Made by a program: the position numbers and the translations under genes. Shown piece after piece: positions 8,312 through 17,537 of a DNA stretch of 64,000 nucleotides (positions are counted from its first letter, which is position 1; each line of letters starts with the position of its first letter). Origin of the DNA: Deltaproteobacteria bacterium (GTDB taxonomy: Bacteria > Desulfobacterota > DSM-4660 > Desulfatiglandales > HGW-15); assembly GCA_020060215.1 (NCBI GenBank), contig JAGVAP010000045.1, positions 1 through 64,000 on the forward strand, written 5' to 3'. The notes beneath the pieces are model-generated. The model searched no databases. It had not been told where the DNA came from and saw only the letters and a list, made by a program, of their open reading frames with translations.

Positions 8312-9940
8312 TTACGCGGTCGGGAACATCACCGTAAACGTTGTGCCTCTTCCCTTCACGCTCTCGTATCTGATCTCACCTCCATGGGCTTCAACCAGAT
8401 TGTGGGTGACTGCGAGGCCCAGGCCTGTGCCTCCTTCCGTCTGCCTGGTGGTGAAGAAGGGATCAAAGACCTTGTTCTTAGTGCCGGGATCGATGCCGTT
8501 TCCATTATCCGCGACGGAGATAAAAACCCTTCTTCGGTCCTTCCGGATCCCGGTAATAACCGAGATCTCACCATGATCGTGCGTGATGGCCTGCACAGCA
8601 TTGAGGAGGAGATTCAGAATGATCTGTTCTATATGCATCGGATCACCCTTTATGGCCGGTAGATCTTTCATTGCTTCAAATGAGAGTGTAATCCCCGACT
8701 TCCTGGCCGTGCTTTCGACCAGGCGCAATGCATTTGCCGCGCAGTCATCCAGACTAACAAGCTTTGGTTCGTCTTGACCCGTCTTCCTCGCAAAGTCCTT
8801 CAACCCCTGAATGATTCTTGAGATACGATCGCTTGCCCTGTCTACATCCGAAATGAGCTGGCCCATGTTCTCTGCCAGGAAATCAGCGGTGAGCCCACCA
8901 TACTTGCGGCAGGGGTCCCTTTCCGCACACTCATGAAGGATAGGCAGAAGGTCTTCCCACACCTTTCGGAAAAGGGGAGCATTCACCATGATCGTATTGA
9001 CCGGGTTGTTGATTTCGTGAGAGAGACCTGCCACCAGAATGCCGAGGGACTCCATCTTCTGTGCTTGGAAGAGCTGGGATTCGAGTTCCTTGTTCTTGGT
9101 GATGTCCCGCCCCACCGACTGAATCTCAATGAGTCTGCCTTTTGTGCCGAAGAAACCGCGATTCACAAACTGCATCCAGCGCACCTGCTTGTCACCAGAG
9201 TACACGCGGTTTTCGACCAGTACGACAGGATTGGACGGCGAGAGGGATCTCAGTTTCGCCTCAATCAGCGGCATGTCTTCGGCAACAATCAGGGGTTGCC
9301 ACTTTTTTCCTATGAGTTCCTGAGGTTGCTTGGCGAAGAACCTGCAATAAACCTCATTGACGAAGGTGAAGGTCCCGTCCTCCCGAAATCGGCATATGAC
9401 CTCGGTCTGGTCTTCCAACACCCTGCGATATCGCTCCTCGCTTTTCCTCAGTTCATCTTCCATCCGCTTGCGCTCGGTGATGTCCCTGTTGCTGACACGT
9501 CGGCCCAAGAAGCACATATCGTGCCCATATACCGGCTGACAATAATGGTTGATCCAGCGTTCCTCACCGCGGCGATTGATGATGCGAAAGTCGATGCTGT
9601 AAATTTGGTCACTGCCTTCGGTCTCATCTCGGTGGTGCTTTTCCACCTGGGCAAGGTCATCGGGGTGCAGGATGTGCCGAAACAGGCTGGAATCCGTTAT
9701 GAACTCTTCGGCAAGATAGCCGGTGATCCGTTCACACGAAGGGGAGACGTAAAGGTAATAACCGCTCGGGCTTATCCACATTTCCCAATCGTGGGTGAAA
9801 TCCGCGACGATGCGATATTTTTCTTCACCCCTGCCCAGCTTTTCCTCTAATTGATTAGCCTCCTTTCTGAGTTGCAGGTTCTCCTTCTCAAGGGTCGCCA
9901 CTCGTTCCTCAAGTTCCTCGTACGTGAGACGTTTCGCCAT
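8312..9940 (-). CDS. PAS-domain sensor histidine kinase with N-terminal coiled coil
   Basis: About 542 residues. A leucine-rich coiled coil (about 5-45, TYEELEERVATLEKENLQL) leads into two PAS/PAC domains (about 45-160 and 165-285). HisKA follows with H308 in GLSHEINNPVNTI, the variant typical of NtrB-like kinases. The ATPase domain has NLLLNAVQAI, DNGNGIDPG and GGTGLGLAVT. There is no transmembrane segment, so it senses a cytoplasmic cue. The longest frame begins with TTG at 9961, but the ATG at 9940 follows a GGAGG site and starts the coiled coil cleanly. It is the upstream partner of the NtrC regulator ending at 6900. Confidence 0.92.
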   Translation of the reverse strand: MAKRLTYEELEERVATLEKENLQLRKEANQLEEKLGRGEEKYRIVADFTHDWEMWISPSGYYLYVSPSCERITGYLAEEFITDSSLFRHILHPDDLAQVEKHHRDETEGSDQIYSIDFRIINRRGEERWINHYCQPVYGHDMCFLGRRVSNRDITERKRMEDELRKSEERYRRVLEDQTEVICRFREDGTFTFVNEVYCRFFAKQPQELIGKKWQPLIVAEDMPLIEAKLRSLSPSNPVVLVENRVYSGDKQVRWMQFVNRGFFGTKGRLIEIQSVGRDITKNKELESQLFQAQKMESLGILVAGLSHEINNPVNTIMVNAPLFRKVWEDLLPILHECAERDPCRKYGGLTADFLAENMGQLISDVDRASDRISRIIQGLKDFARKTGQDEPKLVSLDDCAANALRLVESTARKSGITLSFEAMKDLPAIKGDPMHIEQIILNLLLNAVQAITHDHGEISVITGIRKDRRRVFISVADNGNGIDPGTKNKVFDPFFTTRQTEGGTGLGLAVTHNLVEAHGGEIRYESVKGRGTTFTVMFPTA

Positions 9941-10376
9941 ACTATCGACTTCCTCCGCCAATTGGAGTTGCTCAAGTCTCGTCCGCTAAGACAGCGCTTG
10001 GGGCGTAAATTCCGCCCAGAAGCAAGCGTGGGGTAAGGAATTCGCATAGCACAGGGGCCGTCATCTCAATGTGCTTGTTCCGTCATCCTATCCCTTCAAT
10101 AAGGGGAAATCTTTGAAGTTTTGTCTTATTTACCACCATGCAGGGGGCTCTTTCAAGGCTAAATTAAATTACCAATCAGACCCCATAGACTCGTTTCCCT
10201 CGTTCATGTAGGTTTGATGGAATTTCCTCCGGATTGTCCACAGCCCGTGGGTAGTCCGCGTAATCCTACTCCCCTGACAGCCCAAGAAGGCCCTGAATGG
10301 GTCACAGGATATCTCGAATGGTGGTCAATCAGGGGTGCACCGAGCCCGTCCCCGGCCGAGTCCTTCGAGGAAGGGA
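9941..10376. other. intergenic region between divergent genes, no gene seen
   Basis: This gap of about 430 bp separates the kinase (leftward) from the decayed stress gene (rightward). The only structure I see is a short inverted repeat GGGCG...CGCCC at 10001-10017. No convincing sigma-54 or sigma-70 promoter was found on the minus strand. Confidence 0.4.
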
Positions 10377-10941
10377 ATGAAGACGGTTATCGGGTTATTA
10401 GCCAATTACAGGCAAGCCAAAGGTCTCGTACGGAAGCTGGTGAATGCACGTTTCCGAGCCGAAGATATCAACGTGATCAGAAAGGACTCTGCAAACCTCA
10501 AAGAAGAAGTACATTAAACCATAGAGGAATTTTTCGGCCCTGAAGAACGTCCCGAGGTCAGAGGCTATTATGAAGAGGGGGTACAGAAAGGAGGAGTGCT
10601 TGTCTCCGTTTTTGCCGAGGATGAGGAAGCGGACCGCGCCGCAGAGATCATGGCAAAACACGGCATACTGGATGTTGAAAAATGGGCCAAGGAACCCCTC
10701 TATAGGCCCGGCTCGGAACGACGGGAGACGAACTCTCCCCTGGGGGGGTACCCGTTCGGTATGGTTCGGCAGGGTGCGCGTCTACTGCCACTCGCCCGAG
10801 ATAGTCTTCGGAGGCGAAGCTTGTGCAGTGAGAGCGGAAGAGGTACCTTCAGTCGGCTCCTTAATAGCCGCCTCGTCGCGTCGGCGCAAAAGAGGTTCGA
10901 GAGCCTCGGTGAGGCGTAGATCTTCTTCCAAGCGGAAATGA
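10377..10941 (+). pseudogene. general stress protein 17M-like gene, broken
   Basis: After a good GAGGAAGGGA site, the ATG at 10377 opens MKTVIGLLANYRQAKGLV and then FRAEDINVIRKD, the usual start of stress proteins of the 17M/YflT type. An in-frame TAA at 10515-10517 stops it after 46 codons. The same frame continues without another stop through TIEEFFGPEERPEVRGYYEEGV, KGGVLVSVFAEDEEADRAAEIM and onward, so the stop interrupts one domain. Around 10742-10775, beginning at a run of seven G, the meaningful reading appears to move one frame (RVRVYCHSPE...AVRAEEV), which may be a worn YsnF/DUF2382 segment. The first part is well supported; the second is tentative. Probably not functional. Confidence 0.65.
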
Positions 10942-11233
10942 GACAAATTTGCCAGTCACCCCAACAACCCAAAGACCTTGTAGAACATGACTACCCTCTT
11001 GGGCGCCAGAACGGTCGCGGCATGAACCGGAATGAGCCAGTACTCGTCGTTCTCGACCTTGGGTGTGCCGCTGCCTCCGTACCATGGAAATTCACTAGTC
11101 CACAGGAGCTCCCAACGGGACTCCTCAGGCGGCGCCAGGAGCGGTTCCGGTAAGTGAACCAGCTGGAGATCGCATCCGAGATTCGAGGGTGTCTGAATTA
11201 CTCCTATTGTTTCATTACCCTGTAGTATTTGAT

Positions 11234-11313
11234 CCGTCATTCCCGCAGTCCCCAAGCGGGAATCCAGAATACAGAAGATCTGGATGCCCGACAAAAGATT
11301 TCGGGCATGACGG
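11234..11313. repeat. CCGTCATTCCCG-type palindromic dispersed repeat
   Basis: The stretch begins CCGTCATTCCCGC and ends CGGGCATGACGG, an imperfect inverted pair. Inner pairs GCGGGAATCCAG/CTGGATGCCCG and CCCGACAAAAGATTTCGGG extend it into a multi-branched hairpin. It resembles small non-autonomous repeats common in Deltaproteobacteria. It lies in the gene-free stretch 10942-11557 in front of the debranching-enzyme gene. Confidence 0.75.
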
Positions 11314-11474
11314 AAGACAACCTGATCAGGAGTCCATTTACTGTGAACTCCGCCTGAGACTGAGCCATACGGACTGGATGGGCTGCTGTACTGCGCTTGC
11401 GCGCGTTTTTACTCCAAAATTATGCAACTGTGAGGTTACGCCCATTCCCCCATTGACTTCTAAGCCCCCCTCCC

Positions 11475-11514
11475 TTGATAGTTGTTTGTAAGAATTGATG
11501 GTTATTTGTAAGAA
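11475..11514. repeat. two-copy tandem repeat, 20-bp unit
   Basis: TTGATAGTTGTTTGTAAGAA is followed at once by TTGATGGTTATTTGTAAGAA, differing at two positions. It lies 44 bp before the glgX-type start codon. It may be two binding sites for one protein or simple slippage. Confidence 0.7.
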
Positions 11515-11557
11515 GAACTGCCCCGGTTTCACGTGGGGGTCGAGGGGGTTTGAGAGC

Positions 11558-13728
11558 ATGAAGAAGTGGCCCGGCAAGCCGTACCCCTTGGGCGCAACAT
11601 GGGATGGGGCGGGAGTTAACTTTGCCCTCTTTTCAGAACACGCAACGGGGGTAGAGCTTTGCATCTTTGATGAGGGCAACCTCTTGTTGGAGACGCGAAT
11701 CCCGATCACCGAACAGACCGATCAGGTGTGGCACGTCTACCTCCCCGAGGCCCGTCCCGGATTGCTCTATGGCTACCGGGTGCACGGGCCCTATCTTCCG
11801 GCGGAGGGGCACCGCTTCAATCCGGCCAAACTCCTGAGCGACCCTTACGCCAAGGCGCTCACCGGAACGCTCAAGTGGAACGACGCTCATTTCGGCTACA
11901 CCATCGGCCATCCCGACGCCGACCTTTCCAAAGACGACCGGGACAGCGCACCCTTTTCCCCGAAGTGCTTGGTCATCGATCCCGCCTTCAGCTGGGGGGG
12001 ATGATACCCCTCCCCGCACGCCATGGGACCGAACCATTATCTACGAGACGCATGTCCGAGGCTTCACCAAGTTACACCCCAAAGTACCGCAGGAGCTCAG
12101 GGGCACCTATGAAGCCCTGGCCTCGGCCGAGGTGATCGATTACCTCCTCTCTCTCGGCATCACGGCGGTCGAGTTGATGCCGGTTCACCAGTTCATCCAC
12201 GACCGGCACCTGGTCGACCGGGGGCTCAGCAACTACTGGGGGTACAACACCTTGAACTACTTTGCCCCTCATGCGGATTACACGTACAGGGGGGATAAGG
12301 GGCAGCAGGTCACCGAATTCAGGACCATGGTCCGGAACCTCCACCGTGAAGGCATAGAGGTGATCCTGGACGTGGTATACAACCACACGGGGGAGGGGAG
12401 CCACCTGGGGCCCACCCTGAGCCTGCGGGGGATCGACAACGCCTCCTATTACCGCCTGGTGCCGGACAACAAGCGCTACTACTACGATTACACCGGGACC
12501 GGAAACACCCTGAACATGATGCACCCCCCGGGTCCTGCAGCTCATCATGGACAGCCTGCGATACTGGGTCCTGGAGATGCATGTGGACGGGTTCCGGTTC
12601 GATCTCGGCGCGACCCTTGCCAGGGAACTCCACGAAGTGAACAAGCTCTCGGCCTTCTTTGACATCATCCACCAGGACCCGGTGATCTCCCAGGTCAAGC
12701 TTATTGCGGAGCCATGGGACCTGGGTGAGGGCGGGTACCAGGTGGGCAACTTCCCCGTCCTCTGGACAGAGTGGAACGCCGAATACCGGAATGCAGTCCG
12801 GAGGTATTGGCGCGGCGATCCGGGGCAGATCGGAAGCGCGGCCTACCGGCTGACCGGGAGCAGCGACCTTTATGAGAAGACGGGTCGCAGGCCCTATGCG
12901 AGCATTAACTTCATTACGGCCCACGACGGGTTCTGCCTCCATGATCTGGTAAGCTACGACCGTAAGCACAACGAGGCCAACCTGGAGAACAACCGGGACG
13001 GGTCCGATGATAATCTGAGTTGGAACTGCGGGGCCGAGGGGCCGACCTTCGACCCCAAAGTCGTTGAGCTAAGAGAAAGGCAGAAGCGAAACTTTCTTGC
13101 GACCCTTCTATTCTCCCAGGGCGTCCCGATGCTCTTGGCCGGCGATGAGATCGGGCACACGAAAAGGGGCAACAATAACACCTATTGCCAGGACAATGAG
13201 CTCAACTGGTTGAACTGGGACCCGGATTCATCCAAGACCCGACTCCTTTCCTTTGTCCGGCGCCTCATCGGGATCCGGCAAGACCACCCAGTTTTCCGGA
13301 GGCGGAGCTTTTTCCGCGGTCGGGCCATGAGGGATCCGGATCTCCCGGGTGTGCTCTGGCTGAGACCCGATGGGGCGCAGATGAATCAATCGGACTGGCT
13401 CAATCCGGAGTCCCGCGCGCTCGGGATGATGCTGATTGGGGATGCCATCGAAGAGCTGGATGAGAGAGGGAACCCCATTGGGGACGACACCATGCTGCTG
13501 CTCGTCAATGCGGCGCATTTCGATGTCGCGTTTACGCTCCCCGGGATGCCCGGAAGGAAGGGGGAATGGGACATGGTCCTGGATACGAGCTCACCGGGCG
13601 ATGGAAGGGCCTCGACGCCGGAGCCCGGTCCCACTTGCCAGATAGCATCCCGTTCACTGGTTCTACTCCGACTCTGCAGAGAAGACGATAGGAGCAAAGT
13701 CGGTGACTTACAGAGACGGCCATTGTAG
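11558..13728 (+). pseudogene. glgX: glycogen debranching enzyme (GlgX/isoamylase type) with two frameshifts
   Basis: Together three frames encode a normal-length debranching enzyme of about 720 residues that hydrolyses alpha-1,6 links in glycogen. Frame one (to about 12000) holds the N-terminal CBM48 part from MKKWPGKPYPLGATWDGAG to DPAFSWG. Frame two (12001-12523) runs through [22 protein letters not shown] and [13 protein letters not shown]. Frame three (12530 to the stop at 13728) has the nucleophile in [11 protein letters not shown], the acid in LIAEPWDLG and the motif FITAHDGF. Each junction is a single extra base in a homopolymer, seven G at 11994-12000 and six C at 12524-12529. Every active-site motif is intact, so sequencing error is as likely as true decay. 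No other glycogen gene is nearby. Confidence 0.8.
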
Positions 13729-14101
13729 GTGATCGCTCCATCCCGGATCGAATATCCCGGTCCGGGGACTTCTTTCATGCCACTGCTTCCTGACCAGGGT
13801 GACACGGACACCCAAGGGCTTTCCCGAGACTTCCTGACACTCAACATCCAGAGAACGCCGCCAAGTTCGAACACCCAAACCGGCCGCTTTCGGTTGGGGA
13901 CAGATGCTCATCTCTTCGCCGTGCGTACCTGGTTTTGCCGACTCTTGACAGGTGTAAGTTTGGAATTATTCATTTTTCCAAAACCATCGCCTGAGTTGAG
14001 GGGGTGCTTGAATTACTGGCGTAAAAGAGGGCAACAACGTCTCAGGAGACCTGCTCACGCTGAAAGGGGAGAAGAAGGAGGGAAGAGACCAAAGCACAGG
14101 A
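13729..14101. other. intergenic region, nothing recognised
   Basis: About 370 bp between the debranching-enzyme gene (ending rightward) and the methylase fragment (leftward). Open frames exist on the plus strand but their translations resemble no protein and have no ribosome-binding site. Confidence 0.4.
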
Positions 14102-14773
14102 CTACCAGAAAGGCTCGGGGAATAGGCGCGACGGAAGGGTCAGGGTCTGGGCCTCAGCCGGGTCGTCGTTTTCACCCAGCGGCTGAAACCCCTCGGCAAT
14201 CAACCACCGCTTTGCCCTCCCCCGCCTGGGTTGAGATACCATGTCCCGCAACCGCGACATGAGAGAAAGCCGACCAAGGAGCCGCCGATCTCTTGGTGTC
14301 GCCCAGAATCTCACCTTCCATATAAGCGGTGCGTCCTCACTCTTGAGATCGTCGAGCACCTCGCGAATGGTGAAACGCGATCGGTCCTGCGGAAGGACCC
14401 TTAAGATCTCCGCCTGCCTGACGGCCCAATCCGTCTTCGGCGCCCAGTAGTCGATGAGTTGAGCGGTGTCTTTCGGCCTCTCCTTGCGATAGCGAATCAC
14501 CAAGGCAGGCGCCAGGGATTCCTCAAAGAGGAAGAACCGGTAATCGGTCAGGTTGACTACGCGGACAACGGCATGGGTCCGCAATAGCGATTGCTGAAAG
14601 CGAATGGCCGTGTCGTTATGATTGAAAAGGGTCCCATGCGGCAGGACAAAGCACACCCTCCCTCCGTTTTCCAAATGTGTAGGAGCTTTCCAGACAAACG
14701 GAACGGACTTTTCTCGATTGGGAAGGTCTCTCCGGCGCAGTATCCCCTTTCCTCTCTCTAATGAGATTTTCAT
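14102..14773 (-). pseudogene. N-6 adenine-specific DNA methylase fragment
   Basis: The 223-residue translation matches the downstream half of a type I/IIG-style N-6 methylase. FVWKAPTHLENGGRVCFVLP followed by GTLFNH is the usual segment after the catalytic loop, and VVRVVNLTDYRFFLFEESL with ALVIRYRKE follows. The S-adenosylmethionine-binding motif and the NPPY catalytic motif should lie upstream, but ptxD begins only 67 bp away and carries neither. The C-terminus also stops early. It therefore looks like the stump of a restriction-modification gene cut off at the ptx side. It has no partner specificity or nuclease gene here. Presumably inactive. Confidence 0.65.
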
Positions 14774-14839
14774 GGATCGGCAACATAAAAGTTGTTGGGA
14801 CGGGACATCGAGGAGATGCTCAGATCATCGCACGACCAT

Positions 14840-15823
14840 TCAGCTCACGGCATTACCGGGGCGCCTGCCTTCGAGGACATCGATGATGCTTGCCGCCGCC
14901 GCCCTCTCTATCGCGAGCCTCACCTCCGCAACTGCGGAACCGAGGTGAGGTGTGAAGACGGTGCGGTCCGGGGCATCGAGCAATGACTGCGTGATCGAGG
15001 TGGGACGGTTGGGAAGGGAGAGGTCTTCCATCTCGAAGACGTCCGCGGCGTAGCCCGAGAGCCTGCCTCCGGCGAGGGCCTCGGCCACCGCTCCCTCATC
15101 CACGACGGAACCCCGGCCCACGTTCACCATGAACGCGCCGGGCTTCACCTTCCCGAGCCTCTCCTTGTCGAAGAGATGAAAGGAGGCAGGCCCGAGCGGG
15201 GCCGCCAGGATCAGGTAGTCCGATTCGCGGATCAGCTCATCCAGGTCGAACGTTCTGTTCACGGCTACCGGGGATTTGTCCTCCTTGAGGTTAGGATCGA
15301 AAAACGAGACGATCAGGTCAAAGCCGATCAGTCGCCGGGCGATCAATCGACCGACCCTTCCGAACCCCACAATCCCGGCCTTCTTGCCCGGGAGGCCGCT
15401 TCCGTAAAGGACCGGACGCCACCCGCGGAAAGCGCCGGATCGAATCTCCCGGTCCCCCTGCACGATGTTCCTGGTCAAGGCCAGGAGGAGAGCCACGGCA
15501 AGGTCCGCCGTGGGTGCGGAGAGCAGATCGGGCACGATGCTCACCCATATCCCCCTTCCGGCGCAAGCCTCCACGTCGATATTGTCGTACCCCTTGAGCG
15601 CGCATGCCACGATCTTCAGTTTTGGGCAGCACGCCAGGAAGGGTTCATCGATCCGGTCGGGCATGAAGACCATGAGCGCCTCGGCCCCCGCCGATTTCTC
15701 CCTCAGCACTTCGGGGCCCAGGCTCTCAGTGCCTTCATTTGCGAAGACGCTGCCGTAGCGGCTCAGCTCCTCCATAATCTCGGGGTGGACCCTGTGGGTA
15801 ATGACGATACGCGAACCTTTCAT
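14840..15823 (-). CDS. ptxD: phosphite dehydrogenase, NAD-dependent
   Basis: 327 residues of the D-2-hydroxyacid dehydrogenase superfamily, closely resembling Pseudomonas stutzeri PtxD as I remember it. Shared stretches are ITHRVH, FMPDR, CALKGYDN, VPDLL, RGSVVDE, YAADVFEMED and FTPHLGSAV. PtxD oxidises phosphite to phosphate with NAD. The expected active-site residues are present: K77, R237, E266 and H293. The dinucleotide fold shows GFGRVG (153-158), and an aspartate in FFDPNLKE at the end of the next strand favours NAD over NADP. It is last in a four-gene run with the matching transporter, its start 1 bp from the permease stop. The combination with PtxB makes the phosphite call strong; generic hydroxyacid dehydrogenase is the alternative. 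Confidence 0.92.
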   Translation of the reverse strand: MKGSRIVITHRVHPEIMEELSRYGSVFANEGTESLGPEVLREKSAGAEALMVFMPDRIDEPFLACCPKLKIVACALKGYDNIDVEACAGRGIWVSIVPDLLSAPTADLAVALLLALTRNIVQGDREIRSGAFRGWRPVLYGSGLPGKKAGIVGFGRVGRLIARRLIGFDLIVSFFDPNLKEDKSPVAVNRTFDLDELIRESDYLILAAPLGPASFHLFDKERLGKVKPGAFMVNVGRGSVVDEGAVAEALAGGRLSGYAADVFEMEDLSLPNRPTSITQSLLDAPDRTVFTPHLGSAVAEVRLAIERAAAASIIDVLEGRRPGNAVS

Positions 15824-15824
15824 C

Positions 15825-16658
15825 CTATCTGAACCTCTTTCTCATCAAGGCGCTCAGCTCATCCACGATGGTTACACAGGCGAGAATGACCAGGAGAAGG
15901 GCGGTGACCTGGCGGTAGTCCATCAGGTTCAGGGAGGAGATGAGCTCGAACCCGATGCCCCCGGCCCCGATCATCCCCATGACGGTGGAGGCGCGGAAAT
16001 TGTACTCCCAGCGGTAGAAGGATACATCCGCCATCTGCGGCAGCACCTGGGGCTGGACCCCGTGGAGCAGGACCTGTGAGGGGGTTCCCCCACAGGCCTG
16101 AACCGCCTCTATAGGGGCCTTGTCCGCATGCTCGATCGCCTCGGCGAAAAACTTCCCCACCATGCCGATCGAGTGAAACCCGAGGGCCAGCACACCCGGC
16201 AGGATGCCCAGACCCACTGCGGCCAAAAAGATGATCCCGAGGATCAGCTCCGGGATGGCCCTCATGAAATTCAGGAACATCCTGGCGCCCGAGTAGACGA
16301 GGGGGTGAGGGGTGGTGTTCCGGGCGGCGAGAAAGCCGAGAAAGAAAGAGAAGACAATGCAGAGGGCCGTTCCGGCAATGCTCATGGCAAGGGTATCCAG
16401 GAGCGGTTTCCCCCACCGGCCGACCCGGCTGAAGTCGGGCGGCAGCCCCTCCCGGATGATGATCTGGAAGACACCGATCGCGCCCTGGACGTAGCGCTCG
16501 ACGTTGAAGAAATCCGCATACCACAGGGAGGCGAGAACGAGAAGGGCGATCACGCCCGCCCGGGCCGCCCCCTTGTAAAGCAGCGCTTTCCGCTCCGCCA
16601 GGACCGATTTCAGGAGTCGGGGAGACCCCTTGGGGTGAAGGAGTGCTGCGGTTTCCAT
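15825..16658 (-). CDS. ptxC: phosphite ABC transporter permease
   Basis: About 277 residues of the PhnE/PtxC permease family, with about six membrane segments. The first is around 33-50 (VIALLVLASLWYADFFNV). The EAA-type loop that contacts the ATPase reads EAIEHADKAPIEAVQACGGT. It forms the inner-membrane channel for phosphite with PtxA and PtxB. A GTG directly after the ptxB stop is possible, but the ATG three codons later (16658) has AGGTG at the right distance, so I use that. Its stop is 1 bp from ptxD, indicating one transcript. Substrate specificity is taken from the neighbours. Confidence 0.9.
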   Translation of the reverse strand: METAALLHPKGSPRLLKSVLAERKALLYKGAARAGVIALLVLASLWYADFFNVERYVQGAIGVFQIIIREGLPPDFSRVGRWGKPLLDTLAMSIAGTALCIVFSFFLGFLAARNTTPHPLVYSGARMFLNFMRAIPELILGIIFLAAVGLGILPGVLALGFHSIGMVGKFFAEAIEHADKAPIEAVQACGGTPSQVLLHGVQPQVLPQMADVSFYRWEYNFRASTVMGMIGAGGIGFELISSLNLMDYRQVTALLLVILACVTIVDELSALMRKRFR

Positions 16659-16667
16659 GGCTTTCAC

Positions 16668-17537
16668 CTACTTTTCGAGGGATCCCAGGTCCAGGTTCAG
16701 GATCCGGGCGGACTTGCGGATGACGTCATAGTCGGAGTCCCGGATCGGCGCGAATCCGTCCGCCTTCAATGGCTTCAGGATCTCGGGGGCCTTCAGGTTC
16801 AAGAAGGAGAGCCGCACCTTTTCTTTCAGCTCCGGCGCCAGGTCGGATTGCATCACCCACGGGTATTCGGGGATCGGGTCCGAATCGGCAATGATGAGGA
16901 CCCTGGCCTTGTCGATGGTCCCTTTTTCAATCAGGCTGTTGAAGATGGTCCGGCTCAGCCCGCCCGCATCCACGTTCCCCCTCATCACGTTGAGGGCCAC
17001 GGCATCGTGTTTCCCGAGGAAGCTCTCCCGGTAGTCCCCCGGTCTCACGCCCCGGGAGGCCAGCACTCCCTTGGGGATGAGATGGCTCGAAGTGGACGCC
17101 TGATCCCCGTAGGCCATCCTCTTTCCCCTGATCTCCTCTACGCTCTTGATCCCGGAGCCCGCGTTCGCGATGATCACGGCCTTGTAGGTGGCCGAGCCAT
17201 CCTTGAGTTTGGCCGCAAAGGGCTCGATGGCGCACTTGCCCTTGGCCATGCAGTAGGAAAGGGGCCCGAAAAAGGCCAGATCGATTCGCCCGTTCCGTGT
17301 GGCCTCGATCATGGCCGCATAGCTTGTCAGCACGTGAAATGCGATCTTCCTTCCGAGCTCCTTCTCGAGATAGGCCTTCAGATGTTCGTTGTCCTGAATG
17401 ACCTTCGCCGCGTTCTCATCGGGGAGAAGCGCGACCTGCAGCGTCTTCGGGTCGCGCGCCGCCCCGGAGGCAATGGTTCCGGTCGCGATACTACATAGAA
17501 GAAGGATCAAGAGTGAGGTCAACCATCGTCTTTGCAT
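16668..17537 (-). CDS. ptxB: periplasmic phosphite-binding protein
   Basis: 289 residues with an N-terminal signal sequence (about 1-25, LLILLLCSIATGTIASGA). The mature part follows the PtxB/PhnD pattern: VALLPDENA, SYAAMIEATRNGRIDLAFFGP, IEPFAAK, GKRMAYGDQASTSSHLIPKG, and HDAVALNVMRGNVDAGGLS. The YGDxxSTSSHLIP segment forms the anion pocket and is nearly identical to remembered P. stutzeri PtxB. It captures phosphite in the periplasm for PtxAC. Its first 47 bp overlap the end of ptxA in another frame, suggesting translational coupling. Phosphonate or hypophosphite binding is the alternative, but adjacent PtxD argues for phosphite. Confidence 0.92.
   Translation of the reverse strand: MQRRWLTSLLILLLCSIATGTIASGAARDPKTLQVALLPDENAAKVIQDNEHLKAYLEKELGRKIAFHVLTSYAAMIEATRNGRIDLAFFGPLSYCMAKGKCAIEPFAAKLKDGSATYKAVIIANAGSGIKSVEEIRGKRMAYGDQASTSSHLIPKGVLASRGVRPGDYRESFLGKHDAVALNVMRGNVDAGGLSRTIFNSLIEKGTIDKARVLIIADSDPIPEYPWVMQSDLAPELKEKVRLSFLNLKAPEILKPLKADGFAPIRDSDYDVIRKSARILNLDLGSLEK

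Noticed and set aside
13729..14262. Plus-strand open frame of 177 codons
   Set aside because: The translation is rich in Arg, Pro and Gly, has no family resemblance and no ribosome site, and overlaps the methylase fragment on the other strand.
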